This document shows, in pieces, positions 17,043 through 25,518 of a stretch of 32,794 nt of DNA. Location of the stretch: the NCBI RefSeq assembly GCF_000169155.1, contig NZ_AAWL01000026.1:97-32890 (forward strand). The letters run 5' to 3'. Each line of letters starts with the position of its first letter. Within the stretch, counting starts at the first letter, position 1. The stretch is from Thermosinus carboxydivorans Nor1. Its GTDB lineage: Bacteria > Bacillota > Negativicutes > Sporomusales > Thermosinaceae. Made by a program: the position numbers and the translations under genes. Under the pieces are notes generated by a model that saw nothing but the letters and a program-made list of their open reading frames with translations, made no database searches and was not told the DNA's origin.

Positions 17043-18139
17043 CCTTTCACCTCCTTCCGGCGCCCTTGCCACCAGCTGGCGGCGAACAAAAGGCCCGGCA
17101 CGACATAAACGGCTGCTGCGGCATAGGTCTGGACGAATAAGATATCGAGGTTTATGGTATCAGTAATGTCTCCCGGGATCATGGCGAGAAAAGCGATCAC
17201 CAGCGTCGCTACCGGAATGAGCGGCCGCAAAGCCGGCAAACCGAGCAGGCGCACCAAGAGGTACAATCCAATAAACAGATTGGCCGCGATGGCCAGCATG
17301 CCATACATCACCCATAACAAAATAAACAAGGCTTCGATGCGCTGTACATAGCGGCTGAGGTACACCAGACGGGCCATTTCGTAAAAAGGCAACACCTTTT
17401 CCCGCCCGGTCGTGTACCCAAGTACCAGCGTAAAGCTAAAAGTACTTAGCGCCTTAAGCGCAGCAGAGCCCCCCAGGCCGTATAAAGCAGCGGCCTTTAC
17501 CGTCCGCAGGTTCTGTAGTGGTTTAGCCAAAATGATTAGCACCAGTACCCCAGTGTTATACCCCGCATCCATTAGGGCCTTCGGCACAACTACCCCCAGC
17601 CCGCTCCCCTGCCAGGGCAGGAGGTGATAAATGTTATAAAACGGAAACAGAAGAGTGAGCACGCCCAAAAGCGGAATGATCCCAAACGGTAGCAGAAGGT
17701 AAGTAGTGCGGGCAAACCCCTCAACGCCAATGTATGCCAGTATCCCGGCTACCAGAGCATAGATGCCGATGGCGATGCGAAACTCTAAGAACGGCAGGGC
17801 CGTAAGCAAAGTATTTTCGGCGAACTGGCGGAGTAGCAGCACGGCGTCAAGGAAAAAGTAGCCGGCGTAAAACAAGCCGACCAACAGCCCTCCCACCCGT
17901 CCGAGAAGATGATAAGCAGCACCGACCAAATCGCTGCCGGGAATGCGGCTAAGGACAAAGATCAGCAAACAAAAACCGACAAAAGCGCCGAGGCCGCTCG
18001 CAAGCGGCATCAGCCAGGCCAGGCCAGCGGCAATATCGATCTGGTTGGCCGGCGCGGTAAGAAAGATGCGCGGAATGGTAAGAACGAACGCCAAGGCCAG
18101 TCCTTCAGCGATGCCCATGCGCCCTGGTTCGTAGGTCAT
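17030..18139 (-). CDS. gerB: GerB family spore germination protein, germinant-binding permease
   Basis: The B subunit of the germinant receptor, an APC-superfamily integral membrane protein thought to bind the amino acid or other germinant. It has 369 residues from the ATG at 18137-18139, with about ten hydrophobic segments and the typical GMAEGLALAF-like start (here GIAEGLALAFVLTIPRIFLT). The start shares ATGA with the gerA stop codon. A 67-codon upstream extension in the same frame is just antisense-quality sequence within gerA and has no membrane-protein character, so I exclude it. Confidence 0.9.
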   Translation of the reverse strand: MTYEPGRMGIAEGLALAFVLTIPRIFLTAPANQIDIAAGLAWLMPLASGLGAFVGFCLLIFVLSRIPGSDLVGAAYHLLGRVGGLLVGLFYAGYFFLDAVLLLRQFAENTLLTALPFLEFRIAIGIYALVAGILAYIGVEGFARTTYLLLPFGIIPLLGVLTLLFPFYNIYHLLPWQGSGLGVVVPKALMDAGYNTGVLVLIILAKPLQNLRTVKAAALYGLGGSAALKALSTFSFTLVLGYTTGREKVLPFYEMARLVYLSRYVQRIEALFILLWVMYGMLAIAANLFIGLYLLVRLLGLPALRPLIPVATLVIAFLAMIPGDITDTINLDILFVQTYAAAAVYVVPGLLFAASWWQGRRKEVKGCVG

Positions 18140-20019
18140 GACTCGTCCCCCTTCCCGGGTGGTTTTCCCATTGTCCAGCGGCGGCTGATGCGGTGCTGAC
18201 GGCGGCTGTCCTGAGGGTTTAAAGCATCCGGGCGCCGCTCCTGCCGGAAGACGCTGCCCCGGATGACTACATCCAGGTTGGGCGCCACCTTGGGGGCGAC
18301 TGGCGCCATGTAGGGCATACCAAAGGATTTCATGGAGCAAAGGATTGTTGTCGTAATTAACAGGCCGATCGCTAAGCCTACCAGACCGAAGGTCGCAGCG
18401 AGGATAAGGTAGATAAACCGGATAGTACGCAAGGCGAATGACAGACGGTAGTCGGGAATGGCGAAGGAAGCCAAGCCGGTAAGGGCAATGATGACCACCA
18501 TAATAGGACTGACAATATTAGCCGCTACCGCCGCCTGGCCAATGATAATGGCCCCGACAATACCAATGGTTGGTCCCAGCATGCCAGGAATGCGCAGTCC
18601 CGCTTCCCGGATGAGTTCAAAGGAAAACTCCATGAGCACAATTTCAAATATTGCCGGCGACGGCACAGCCTCGCGGGCGCCGGCGATGGCGAGGGCCAGC
18701 TCAGTGGGGAGCGCCTCCTGGTGAAAATAGTTGATGGCAATATATAAAGACGGCAGCGTCACCGACAGCAGCGCAGCCAGCAGGCGCAGACCGCGCATAA
18801 AACTGCCGGCCGGAAATTTGAGACTAAAGTCCTCATTGGAATGAAAAAAAGTGAAGAAACTGACCGGGAGAATATGAACAAAGGGTACGCCGTTCAGCAA
18901 CAAGGCAATCCGCCCTTCGGCCAGGTGGACCGCCACCCGGTCAGGCCGCTCGGTAGACAGCATCTGTGGAAACAGGACATTTGGATGGTCCTCAATGAAC
19001 TGCTCCAAGACACCAATATCACCGATATAGTCGGTTACGATGCGTTCCAGACGGCGTTTGAGCTCAGCCACTACATTGGGATTAGCCACCGGCTTAAGGT
19101 ACATGATGGCGCACTTTAAGGGAGCACGGTCGCCAACAGTCATGATTTCTGTTACCAGTTCGCTGGTAGGGAAAATGGTGCGGATAAGGCTGGTGTTGGT
19201 GCGCAAGTTTTCCGTAAACGCTGCCTGTGAGCCCCGCACCGTCTGTTCGATGCGCGGCGTGCTGACACTACGGCTGGCATAGCCTTTACTGCCAAGAAGC
19301 AGGGCCTGGTTGGCGCCGTCGAGAAACAGCACGGTGTCACCGTCATTGATGCCTTCGGCAATTTGGGCAAACTCGGTCAGCGCCTTGATTTCAGTGTTGG
19401 GTAAATGCTCGTTCAGCGCCCGGATGATATTTTCGGCGTCGCAAGCGTTGAGGGCAGCAGTATCGGGCAATAGCAGCAGGGGCTGGAGGATTGAGAGGGT
19501 GATAACCTTTTTGTCCACCATGCCGTCGAGGAAAGCCAACATGGCCTTGATAGGTTTATGCGCCGGTATTTCAAACTTGCGGAGAATAAGGTCTTTGTTC
19601 TCCGGCAGGCTATACAGCGCGCGCAGGATTTTCTCGTTCTCGGCCAGACTGGTGCTTACGGTGCGCCCCAGTGGCGGCGAGCTACTGTCATAGGCGAGAC
19701 GGATGGGCGTCAGCTCCTGCCGGCGCTTCTCGAGAAGTTCCAAGTCCTGGGCCAGGTCGACAAGACGCTGCTCGCCTTCCGCGCGGCCTAGGGAGGCGTG
19801 GGCTTTCTCCATGACGCGGCGTAAATCGCGGGCATAATCCAGCAAAGTGGTAAGCTGTTCGGCGGCATCGGCCAGCGGCGCTTTGCCATCTACGGCAGGC
19901 GCCTGTTCATGGGGTTCGCTCTCGTCAAGCACGAATGGTTTTTGCTGCTTAGGCGGCTGATAAACAATAATATTGCGGAGCACGCGATAAGCTTTCGTGA
20001 AAACATTTTCCATCAGCAA
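18136..20019 (-). CDS. gerA: GerA family spore germination protein
   Basis: The A subunit of the germinant receptor. 627 residues, longer than the usual 480-520 because of an N-terminal hydrophilic, charged extension of about 110 residues (KQQKPFVLDESEPHEQ onwards, with a coiled-coil-like stretch around 75-105). Then come the GerA core (LFLDGANQALLLGSKGYASR; FTENLRTNTSLIRTIFP) and five or so membrane segments from about 395 to 560 including AGLRIPGMLGPTIGIVGAII. The start is TTG (20017-20019) or, equally possible, ATG two codons on (20011-20013), both after GGGGGTGAC. First gene of gerA-gerB-gerC. I saw no convincing sigma-G promoter. Confidence 0.92.
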   Translation of the reverse strand: MLMENVFTKAYRVLRNIIVYQPPKQQKPFVLDESEPHEQAPAVDGKAPLADAAEQLTTLLDYARDLRRVMEKAHASLGRAEGEQRLVDLAQDLELLEKRRQELTPIRLAYDSSSPPLGRTVSTSLAENEKILRALYSLPENKDLILRKFEIPAHKPIKAMLAFLDGMVDKKVITLSILQPLLLLPDTAALNACDAENIIRALNEHLPNTEIKALTEFAQIAEGINDGDTVLFLDGANQALLLGSKGYASRSVSTPRIEQTVRGSQAAFTENLRTNTSLIRTIFPTSELVTEIMTVGDRAPLKCAIMYLKPVANPNVVAELKRRLERIVTDYIGDIGVLEQFIEDHPNVLFPQMLSTERPDRVAVHLAEGRIALLLNGVPFVHILPVSFFTFFHSNEDFSLKFPAGSFMRGLRLLAALLSVTLPSLYIAINYFHQEALPTELALAIAGAREAVPSPAIFEIVLMEFSFELIREAGLRIPGMLGPTIGIVGAIIIGQAAVAANIVSPIMVVIIALTGLASFAIPDYRLSFALRTIRFIYLILAATFGLVGLAIGLLITTTILCSMKSFGMPYMAPVAPKVAPNLDVVIRGSVFRQERRPDALNPQDSRRQHRISRRWTMGKPPGKGDES

Positions 20020-20074
20020 ACGTCACCCCCATAAACATCGTCATGGATATTGTTTCCTCCCCTGCCAAAAATAT

Positions 20075-20108
20075 AACCGGCGAGCCACCCTTATGCGGCC
20101 CGCCGGCT
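20075..20108 (-). terminator. Terminator between the methyltransferase and gerA
   Basis: AACCGGCGAGCC pairs with GGCCCGCCGGCT across the interval. Read leftwards the stem is followed by ATATTTTT. It ends the broken methyltransferase transcript and keeps it apart from the ger operon. Confidence 0.75.
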
Positions 20109-20115
20109 CTTGCGC

Positions 20116-20777
20116 CTACTGCTTCTTAAGGTATACCAGGAACAATGTCCGCGGTAAATCGCCTTCCTCGAACGTCGTAACCTCTTTTATCTCAAATCCT
20201 TGCGCCAAATGCTTTATTTTGGCTTCATCAAAAAAGTGGACGATAAAGCCGTCAATTTCATACATATTTTCACCATGATGGATGCCCTGGCCAAAGTGAA
20301 CATCAGCCGTGTTGCGCACCGTATAGAGATTAATGCCGCCAGGCCTTAACACCCGGCGAACCTCATCAGACAGCAATGTTAATTCCCAGTAGTAAAAGCC
20401 ATGCAGTACAGCATATGCGAATAGCAGGCATCAAAGGTTTCGGCGCCAAACGGCAACGGCTGCCTTACATCATGGCAAACCGCCGCAATATTAGGCGTTA
20501 AGCCCAACATTCTGGCTTTTTCCCGGATGGTTTGCACGCCAATACCGGTATATTCCAGGGCCGTGACATGAAAACCGCATTGGGCGAAAAAAATCGTGTC
20601 CCGCCCCTGCCCCGCTCCTAACTCCAAAATTTTCGTTTTCCGCTCTTTTTTTAACAGTTCCGCCGCTTGCTTGGCGGCAAAACTCGGTTCGTTGCCGAAA
20701 AGTTCACCATCCTCGGCGAAAACTTTTTCCCAGTGTAGATGTTGGTTATCACGGACCATTTTGTCTGATTTAACCAT
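20116..20777 (-). pseudogene. SAM-dependent methyltransferase, broken by a single-base frameshift
   Basis: A class I methyltransferase. The upstream part reads ILELGAGQGRDTIFFAQCGF (motif I, SAM binding) and FDACYSHMLYCMA, then a stop at 20379-20381. The downstream part picks up in another frame with LLSDEVRRVLRPGGINLYTV and runs to a TAA at 20116. Restoring one G in the CCC at 20385-20387 (plus strand) joins the frames as TTGELTLLSDEV, exactly as expected for the family. The ATG at 20775-20777 follows AGGGGTGGCC. The substrate is unknown (a small-molecule or tellurite-resistance-like methylase by general shape). Either a recent pseudogene or a sequencing error in a G run. Confidence 0.82.
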
Positions 20778-20783
20778 GGCCAC

Positions 20784-21246
20784 CCCTCCCAGCGCCTGTT
20801 ATCCGCTCACTCAATTTTTATTTGTTAATTCGCAACCGCAGTAGCAGGCACCTGCTATAGCACAATATAAAATAAGTTAACTGTAAAAATATTTGTATAG
20901 GTGGTAGCAATTTATCAAGCAGCGCACCGTTCTCTCGCTAATACCGCCGCTCTTAGCCGATCATGTACGGCGTGAGGCGGAGAACTTCCTGCAATTCTCG
21001 AATTAATACAAAGCGAAATGCTGCAGAGCGCAGCCCGGACATAGTTCACTGCGATCATGGCTGCTCAACGCAGCCCCGTGGGGATTATTATGTTGATGGT
21101 GGAGCCGCCTCGCCACGAAATAAACAACTTTTTTGCCTTTACGTGAAGCCTAATCGAAACTATTTTAGAAAGCCAGCAGAAATCAACATTTACATAGCGA
21201 TGACTGACACTGAACCATCTATATGAAACACTAGGAGTTAAGGACT
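20784..21246. other. Intergenic region with no convincing gene
   Basis: The left part holds a short palindrome, TAGCAGG and CCTGCTA around a CA (20842-20857). An 87-codon plus-strand frame beginning at 20963 has no ribosome binding site and no family resemblance. The right part becomes AT-rich just ahead of the small ORF at 21247. Several short inverted repeats (for example GAGAA/TTCTC near 20980-21000) do not combine into a known RNA fold that I can recognise. Confidence 0.35.
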
Positions 21247-21492
21247 ATGGATTTTGGAATTGACCCCGTTAAAAAAGAAGCGTTAGTAGAATCGGGACGC
21301 CGATGTACCCAAAATATTTCGCTTGGTATGATAACACTGCAAACCCGGCATATAATCGCCCGTGAGACAGATGGGCGCAATCGTACCGGCAGCGCTTGGG
21401 CAAATCATGGCTACTATGGTATACCGTCTAGCAAACCAATACCTTGTACCCAGGTAAAACAGAAAATCCAGACTGAGAAAAAGGACTTATGA
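21247..21492 (+). CDS. Small ORF of unknown function
   Basis: 81 residues from an ATG with AGGAG nine bases upstream, so translation is plausible. The protein is polar, has two cysteines (near 20 and 67) and a Lys/Gln-rich end (QVKQKIQTEKKDL). I recognise no family and see no signal peptide or membrane segment. Its stop codon overlaps the ATG of an 18-codon ORF that in turn overlaps the cupin start. Composition is less coding-like than that of its neighbours, so it may be chance. Confidence 0.35.
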   Translation: MDFGIDPVKKEALVESGRRCTQNISLGMITLQTRHIIARETDGRNRTGSAWANHGYYGIPSSKPIPCTQVKQKIQTEKKDL

Positions 21493-21545
21493 GTCTGCAC
21501 AGAGAAACATTCCATCACTATGATATAGGGGAGTTGAGAGCATGA
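21489..21545 (+). CDS. 18-residue micro-ORF coupled to the cupin gene
   Basis: ATG at 21489-21491, stop TGA at 21543-21545, reading MSLHRETFHHYDIGELRA. It overlaps the preceding ORF by ATGA and the cupin start by ATGA. AAGGA lies only 3 bases before its ATG. It could be a leader peptide that couples translation, or a by-product of short overlaps. Confidence 0.25.
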   Translation: MSLHRETFHHYDIGELRA

Positions 21546-21892
21546 TCAAACGGGCGAGCGAATTAGTTACCGAGGTTGCTACTAACCGGTTCGGCGGCAA
21601 GGGTGAAGTAATTGGGACCAAACTATTGGACATGGAACAATTGCAAGGGAAAGGCCGGTTATTCTCCCATAGCATTCTCAAGCCGGGCTGCTCTATCGGT
21701 TACCATCAGCACAATGGCGACGCTGAGACCTACTACATCCTTAAAGGCGAAGGCATTGTCAACGATAACGGCACGCTGGTTAAGGTCCATGCCGGAGACG
21801 TGGTCTTTACCGCCGACGGCGAGTCCCACTCCATTGAAAATACCGGTACGGAAGACCTGGAATATATCGCTTTAATCCTCTACTCCAAATGA
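21542..21892 (+). CDS. Small single-domain cupin protein
   Basis: 116 residues from an ATG after GGGGAGTTGAGAGC. The cupin beta barrel is clear: motif 1 gives His55, His57 and Glu62 (GYHQHNGDAETYYILKGEG) and motif 2 gives His96 (GDVVFTADGESHSIENTG). These four would bind a metal such as Mn, Fe or Ni. Small cupins of this kind include isomerases, sugar-binding and regulatory proteins; the substrate cannot be told. A hairpin at 21902 follows closely. Confidence 0.85.
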   Translation: MIKRASELVTEVATNRFGGKGEVIGTKLLDMEQLQGKGRLFSHSILKPGCSIGYHQHNGDAETYYILKGEGIVNDNGTLVKVHAGDVVFTADGESHSIENTGTEDLEYIALILYSK

Positions 21893-21901
21893 AATTGTAA
21901 C

Positions 21902-21930
21902 AGCCTTTACGCATTATGGGCGTAAAGCCT
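21902..21930 (+). terminator. Hairpin after the cupin gene
   Basis: CTTTACGC (21905-21912) pairs with GCGTAAAG, extended past one C:C mismatch, followed by GGTTGTTT. The T run is poor, so termination may be partial. It precedes the strong promoter of the methionine operon. Confidence 0.5.
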
Positions 21931-21951
21931 GGTTGTTTAGCAATAAATCCC

Positions 21952-21980
21952 TTGACAGAAATACATTTTTGGCGTATATT
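21952..21980 (+). promoter_or_regulatory. Sigma-A promoter for the riboswitch-controlled operon
   Basis: A perfect TTGACA (21952-21957) and TATATT (21975-21980) are exactly 17 bases apart. The riboswitch aptamer begins about 32 bases downstream. Confidence 0.85.
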
Positions 21981-22012
21981 TATCTCAACTGTCAAAAGTT
22001 GTATACCGTGTA

Positions 22013-22119
22013 CTCTTATCAAGAGCGGTGGAGGGACTGGCCCTGTGAAGCCGCGGCAACCGGCAGCAATGCGTCTGGTGCCAAATCCAGCAGAATCTTC
22101 GGATTCTGGAAGATGAGAG
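22013..22119 (+). promoter_or_regulatory. SAM-I (S-box) riboswitch aptamer
   Basis: All S-box hallmarks are present in order: CTCTTATCAAGAGCGGTGGA, GGGACTGGCCCTGTGAAGCC, CGGCAACC, GGTGCCAAATCC and closing GATGAGAG. The P1 helix pairs CTCTTATC (22013-22020) with GATGAGAG (22112-22119). Binding of S-adenosylmethionine stabilises P1. The 3' strand of P1 (GAGAGGAAAG, 22115-22124) is also complementary to CTTTCCTCTC (22150-22159), which forms the antiterminator when SAM is absent. The switch therefore turns the downstream operon off when SAM is plentiful. Confidence 0.96.
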
Positions 22120-22143
22120 GAAAGGTATGGCTGCCATAATATG

Positions 22144-22180
22144 GCGTCTCTTTCCTCTCAGAAAGAGACGCTTTTATTTT
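22144..22180 (+). terminator. Riboswitch-controlled intrinsic terminator
   Basis: GCGTCTCTTTC (22144-22154) pairs perfectly with GAAAGAGACGC (22161-22171) and is followed by TTTTATTTT. Its left arm shares bases with the antiterminator helix (22150-22159), so the two structures exclude each other. This is the expression platform of the SAM-I riboswitch. Confidence 0.93.
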
Positions 22181-22209
22181 ACCTTTTTCAATAAAAGGGA
22201 GGCTTTGTT

Positions 22210-23379
22210 ATGGCAGCACCAAAAAGAAGCTATGAAGAAATCAACGAACGCATCCGCAAGGGGCAGGCGGTAGTACTCACCGCCGAGGAGGTCAGCCAAC
22301 TGGCCAAAGAAGAAGGAATAAGCGCCGTCGCCCGTAAGGTAGACGTAGTCACCACTGGCACCTTCGGTCCCATGTGCTCTTCCGGGGCCTTTCTCAACTT
22401 CGGCCACAGCGACCCGCCCATCAAAATGAAACGGGTGTGGCTCAACGACGTGCCCGCCTACGCGGGCATCGCCGCCGTGGACGCCTACATCGGCGCCACG
22501 GAAATATCCGAAACAAATGAGCAATACGGTGGCGCCCATGTCATCGAGGATCTTGTCGCCGGCAAGCGCGTTCACCTTAGAGCCACCGCTCCGGGTACCG
22601 ACTGCTATCCCCGCAAGAGCATCGATACCTGGATCACCAAGGACGACATTAATGAGTGCTTCCTTTTCAATCCCCGCAATGCCTACCAGAACTACGCCGC
22701 CGCCACCAACACCTCCAATCGCATCCTCTATACCTACATGGGCATGCTGCTGCCCCGCTGCGGTAACGTTACCTACTCCACCTCCGGCGAGCTCAGTCCA
22801 CTCCTCAACGACCCCCACCTGCGTACTATCGGCGTGGGTACGCGCATCTTTCTGGGCGGTACCGTAGGCTACGTCGCCTGGAACGGCACCCAGCACAACC
22901 CCTCACGCCCCCGCAACGAACATGGCATCCCTGTCGGTGGCGCCGCCACCCTTGCCCTTGTGGGCGATCTTAAGGCGATGAACCCGGAATTTCTCCGGGC
23001 TGCCGTCTACGAACGCTATGGCATCAGCCTGTTTGTGGGCGTGGGTATCCCGATCCCCATCCTTGATGAAGACATCGCACGCTGCGTGTCTGTCACGAAC
23101 GCCGACATCGAAACCTGCCTCTTTGACTATAGCGTCCCCTCCCGCAACCGCCCCGTCCTGGGACGCTACAGTTACGCAGAACTCCAGTCGGGCAGCATCT
23201 CCTTAAACGGCCGCCGCGTGCGCACCGCTCCGCTGTCCAGCCTGGCCAAAGCCCGGCAGATCGCCGCTCTCCTCAAGGAGTGGATCCGCACCGGCCGCTT
23301 CGAACTGACCCACCCGGTAGCGCCTTTGCCGCAGGAAGCCACCCCGCGCCCCCTGGACATCCGAAAGGAGGATGAATAA
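22210..23379 (+). CDS. Homocysteine biosynthesis protein, DUF39 (L-aspartate semialdehyde sulfurtransferase)
   Basis: 389 residues from an ATG after GGGAGGCTTTGTT. The DUF39/COG1900 family is clear: SAVARKVDVVTTGTFGPMCS at 38-57, KRVWLNDVPAYAGIAAVDAY, GKRVHLRATAPGTDCYPRKS, and VGTRIFLGGTVGYVAWNGTQ. Cys56 and Cys132 lie in the conserved blocks where the methanogen enzyme has its catalytic cysteines. In Methanosarcina the homologue, with a ferredoxin-like partner, converts aspartate semialdehyde and sulfide into homocysteine. No CBS domains follow, unlike some archaeal forms. Control by a SAM riboswitch and the partner genes next door agree with this role. First gene of a four-gene operon. Confidence 0.92.
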   Translation: MAAPKRSYEEINERIRKGQAVVLTAEEVSQLAKEEGISAVARKVDVVTTGTFGPMCSSGAFLNFGHSDPPIKMKRVWLNDVPAYAGIAAVDAYIGATEISETNEQYGGAHVIEDLVAGKRVHLRATAPGTDCYPRKSIDTWITKDDINECFLFNPRNAYQNYAAATNTSNRILYTYMGMLLPRCGNVTYSTSGELSPLLNDPHLRTIGVGTRIFLGGTVGYVAWNGTQHNPSRPRNEHGIPVGGAATLALVGDLKAMNPEFLRAAVYERYGISLFVGVGIPIPILDEDIARCVSVTNADIETCLFDYSVPSRNRPVLGRYSYAELQSGSISLNGRRVRTAPLSSLAKARQIAALLKEWIRTGRFELTHPVAPLPQEATPRPLDIRKEDE

Positions 23380-23384
23380 TAATT

Positions 23385-23828
23385 ATGGCTGTCACGGAAC
23401 GCATCATCCTGAACTTCACCGCCGAGAACTACGACAAACCTATTACCTATCATCTGGTTAAGGACTTCGACCTCAAGATTAACATTCTCCGGGCCGAGGT
23501 AACCCCCGGCGAGGAAGGCCATCTGCTGCTGGATGTAGAAGGGGAACCGGAGCAAGTTACTGCTGCGCTGGCTTTTCTGCAGCAAGAGGGCATCGACGTC
23601 GTCTCTACCCGCCGCCAGATCCAGGTTGACACCGGGCGCTGCACCCACTGCGGCGCCTGCACGGCGGTCTGCTTCTCCCGGGCGCTGGTGCTTGAACGCC
23701 CCACATGGGAGCTGTCTTTTCACCCCGACAAATGCATTGTCTGCGGTCTGTGCGTGCAGGCTTGTCCCGTGCGGGCCATCCGGCAGGGATCGGCCGGTCG
23801 CAGCGCAGAGGAGCTGGCAGGTGCATGA
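23385..23828 (+). CDS. NIL domain plus two [4Fe-4S] ferredoxin motifs, partner of the DUF39 protein
   Basis: 147 residues. The N-terminal 75 form a NIL domain (ITYHLVKDFDLKINILRAEV), a ligand-sensing fold best known from methionine transporter ATPases. The rest holds two CX2CX2CX3C motifs: Cys86, 89, 92, 96 and Cys117, 120, 123, 127. It is the counterpart of the protein that accompanies DUF39 in methanogens, where it is thought to deliver electrons or sulfur for homocysteine formation. It begins 5 bases after the first gene ends and its stop overlaps the next start by ATGA. Confidence 0.9.
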   Translation: MAVTERIILNFTAENYDKPITYHLVKDFDLKINILRAEVTPGEEGHLLLDVEGEPEQVTAALAFLQQEGIDVVSTRRQIQVDTGRCTHCGACTAVCFSRALVLERPTWELSFHPDKCIVCGLCVQACPVRAIRQGSAGRSAEELAGA

Positions 23829-24622
23829 CCGGCTATGAACCGCGCTGGTACCGTGAAGAGCTGCACCGCACCGAACTGTCTCCCTTTGTAGTACGCTTTC
23901 GCGAAACCGACCTATGGGTGGCTGTACCGCCGGAAAAAGACACTCCGGCGCTGCGCCGGCTATGCCAGGTAACGGCAGCCACCCTCTGGCAGGAACTACA
24001 CGACTACATCCTCACCGATCCCCGTTTTTACCATTCGCTCGTGCCCTATTTGCCGCGCTTCGGCTGCCCGCCGGTGGCCGCGCGCATGGCCGCTGCTGCC
24101 GAAAAGGCCGGTGTGGGGCCCATGGCTGCGGTGGCAGGCGCCTTTGCGGAAGAAATCGCCCTGGTGCTTGCCAGACGTTTTTCCTTAACCGACATTATCG
24201 TTGAAAATGGCGGCGACATCTACCTAGCCTCCACTGTCCCACGGCGCATCGCCGTCTGGGCAGGTAATTCGCCGCTTTCGGGGAAAATTGCCCTGGACAT
24301 CGCGCCCGACCTCTCCCCGCTGGGCATCTGCACTTCTTCGGCCACCGTCGGCCCGTCTCTCAGCCTGGGCAAAGCGGATGCCGTCACCATTCTGGCTCGG
24401 GATACCGCCACCGCCGACGCCTTTGCCACCGCCGTGGGCAACCAGGTGCGCACCGCTGCCGACATCGAAAGCGCGCTCGTTTTTGCCGCTGAACAGCCGG
24501 ACATTCTGGGCTGCCTTATTATTATCGGCGACCACCTCGGCGCCATCGGCCGCATCCGGCTGGCCCCGCTGGCTGACTCAGTGCCTATAAATACCGCAAA
24601 GAAAGGATGCCGTCCATGTTGA
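23825..24622 (+). CDS. UPF0280 family protein (COG2122), third component of homocysteine synthesis
   Basis: 265 residues from the ATG at 23825, which overlaps the previous stop codon (ATGA). The family is recognised by AAAEKAGVGPMAAVAGAFAE, LTDIIVENGGDIYLAS and DLSPLGICTSSATVGPSLSL, a fold related to ApbE (FMN transfer). A COG2122 protein in Methanosarcina has been linked genetically to the DUF39 route for homocysteine. An in-frame extension 40 codons upstream is only the overlap with the ferredoxin gene. It overlaps metF by 7 bases, so all four genes are tightly coupled. Confidence 0.88.
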   Translation: MTGYEPRWYREELHRTELSPFVVRFRETDLWVAVPPEKDTPALRRLCQVTAATLWQELHDYILTDPRFYHSLVPYLPRFGCPPVAARMAAAAEKAGVGPMAAVAGAFAEEIALVLARRFSLTDIIVENGGDIYLASTVPRRIAVWAGNSPLSGKIALDIAPDLSPLGICTSSATVGPSLSLGKADAVTILARDTATADAFATAVGNQVRTAADIESALVFAAEQPDILGCLIIIGDHLGAIGRIRLAPLADSVPINTAKKGCRPC

Positions 24623-25473
24623 TCCACCAACTGTTCGCCCAAAAACGTCCCGTCGTGTCCTTTGAAATCTTCCCGCCCAAACCGGATTCCCCTCTGGAAT
24701 CCATTTTTGACTGCATTGAAGAACTGCAAGCGCTAAAACCCGATTTCATCAGCGTTACCTACGGCGCGGCCGGTTCTACGCGGGGCCGCACACTGGAGGT
24801 AGCCCGCCACATTCAGCATGACCATGGTATTCCCGCCCTGGGACACCTTACCTGCGTCGGCGCCACCGCCGAAACCATCCAGGCTATTTTGCACGAGTTT
24901 GCCGCTCACGGCATTGAAAATATCCTCGCCTTACGGGGCGACCCGCCGAAAAACGCCCCTTTTCCCCCTACTCCTTACCGCGCCAAAGACCTCATCCGCC
25001 TTATCCGCCAGCAGCGCCGCAGCTGCAGCGTCGCCGCCGCCGCCTACCCGGAGGGGCACCTGGAAAGCCCCAGCCGTGAGGACGATCTACGGTTTCTTAA
25101 AGAAAAGGTCGACACCGGTGTCGATTTCCTGATCACCCAGATCTTTTTCGACAACGCCATCCTCTACCGCTTCCTGGAAGATGCGCGGGCGCTGGGCATT
25201 GATGTTCCGGTCATGGCCGGCATTATGCCTGTCTTCAGCCGCCCCCAGGTGGAGCGCATCTGCTCGCTCTGCGGCGCTACACTACCGCCAGCATTGCGTA
25301 AGCTGATGGAAAAATATGGCCACGACAAAGAAGCAATGGAACAGGCGGGCCTTGAATACGCCAGCCGCCAGATTGCAGACCTTCTGGCCCACGACATTGA
25401 CGGCGTGCACCTGTATACTATGAACCGCCCCCATCTGGCCCGCACCCTGGTCCGGAATACGAGCCTGCGATAG
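24616..25473 (+). CDS. metF: Methylenetetrahydrofolate reductase
   Basis: Reduces 5,10-methylenetetrahydrofolate to 5-methyltetrahydrofolate, the methyl donor for methionine synthase. From the ATG at 24616 it has 285 residues, normal for MetF, with VVSFEIFPPKPDSPLE at the N terminus, ISVTYGAAGSTRGRTLEVA, GHLTCVGATAETIQAIL, NILALRGDPPK and FLITQIFFDNAILYRFLEDA as family landmarks (a FAD-binding TIM barrel). I choose the second ATG because GAAAGGA runs directly into the first one. Last gene of the SAM-riboswitch operon, followed at once by a terminator. Confidence 0.95.
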   Translation: MLIHQLFAQKRPVVSFEIFPPKPDSPLESIFDCIEELQALKPDFISVTYGAAGSTRGRTLEVARHIQHDHGIPALGHLTCVGATAETIQAILHEFAAHGIENILALRGDPPKNAPFPPTPYRAKDLIRLIRQQRRSCSVAAAAYPEGHLESPSREDDLRFLKEKVDTGVDFLITQIFFDNAILYRFLEDARALGIDVPVMAGIMPVFSRPQVERICSLCGATLPPALRKLMEKYGHDKEAMEQAGLEYASRQIADLLAHDIDGVHLYTMNRPHLARTLVRNTSLR

Positions 25474-25518
25474 GCCCCACAAACAGGCAAAGTAACCATC
25501 AAGTTTAACAGGCAACAC

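Noticed and set aside
17030-18340. GerB with a 67-residue N-terminal extension
   Set aside because: The extension overlaps gerA, has no membrane-protein features, and an ATGA-coupled start with a ribosome binding site exists at 18139.
20963-21226. 87-codon plus-strand reading frame
   Set aside because: No ribosome binding site, biased composition and no recognisable domain.
22174-22896. 240-codon minus-strand reading frame
   Set aside because: Antisense to the start of the DUF39 gene; its glycine/valine-rich content is what GC-rich codons give on the opposite strand.
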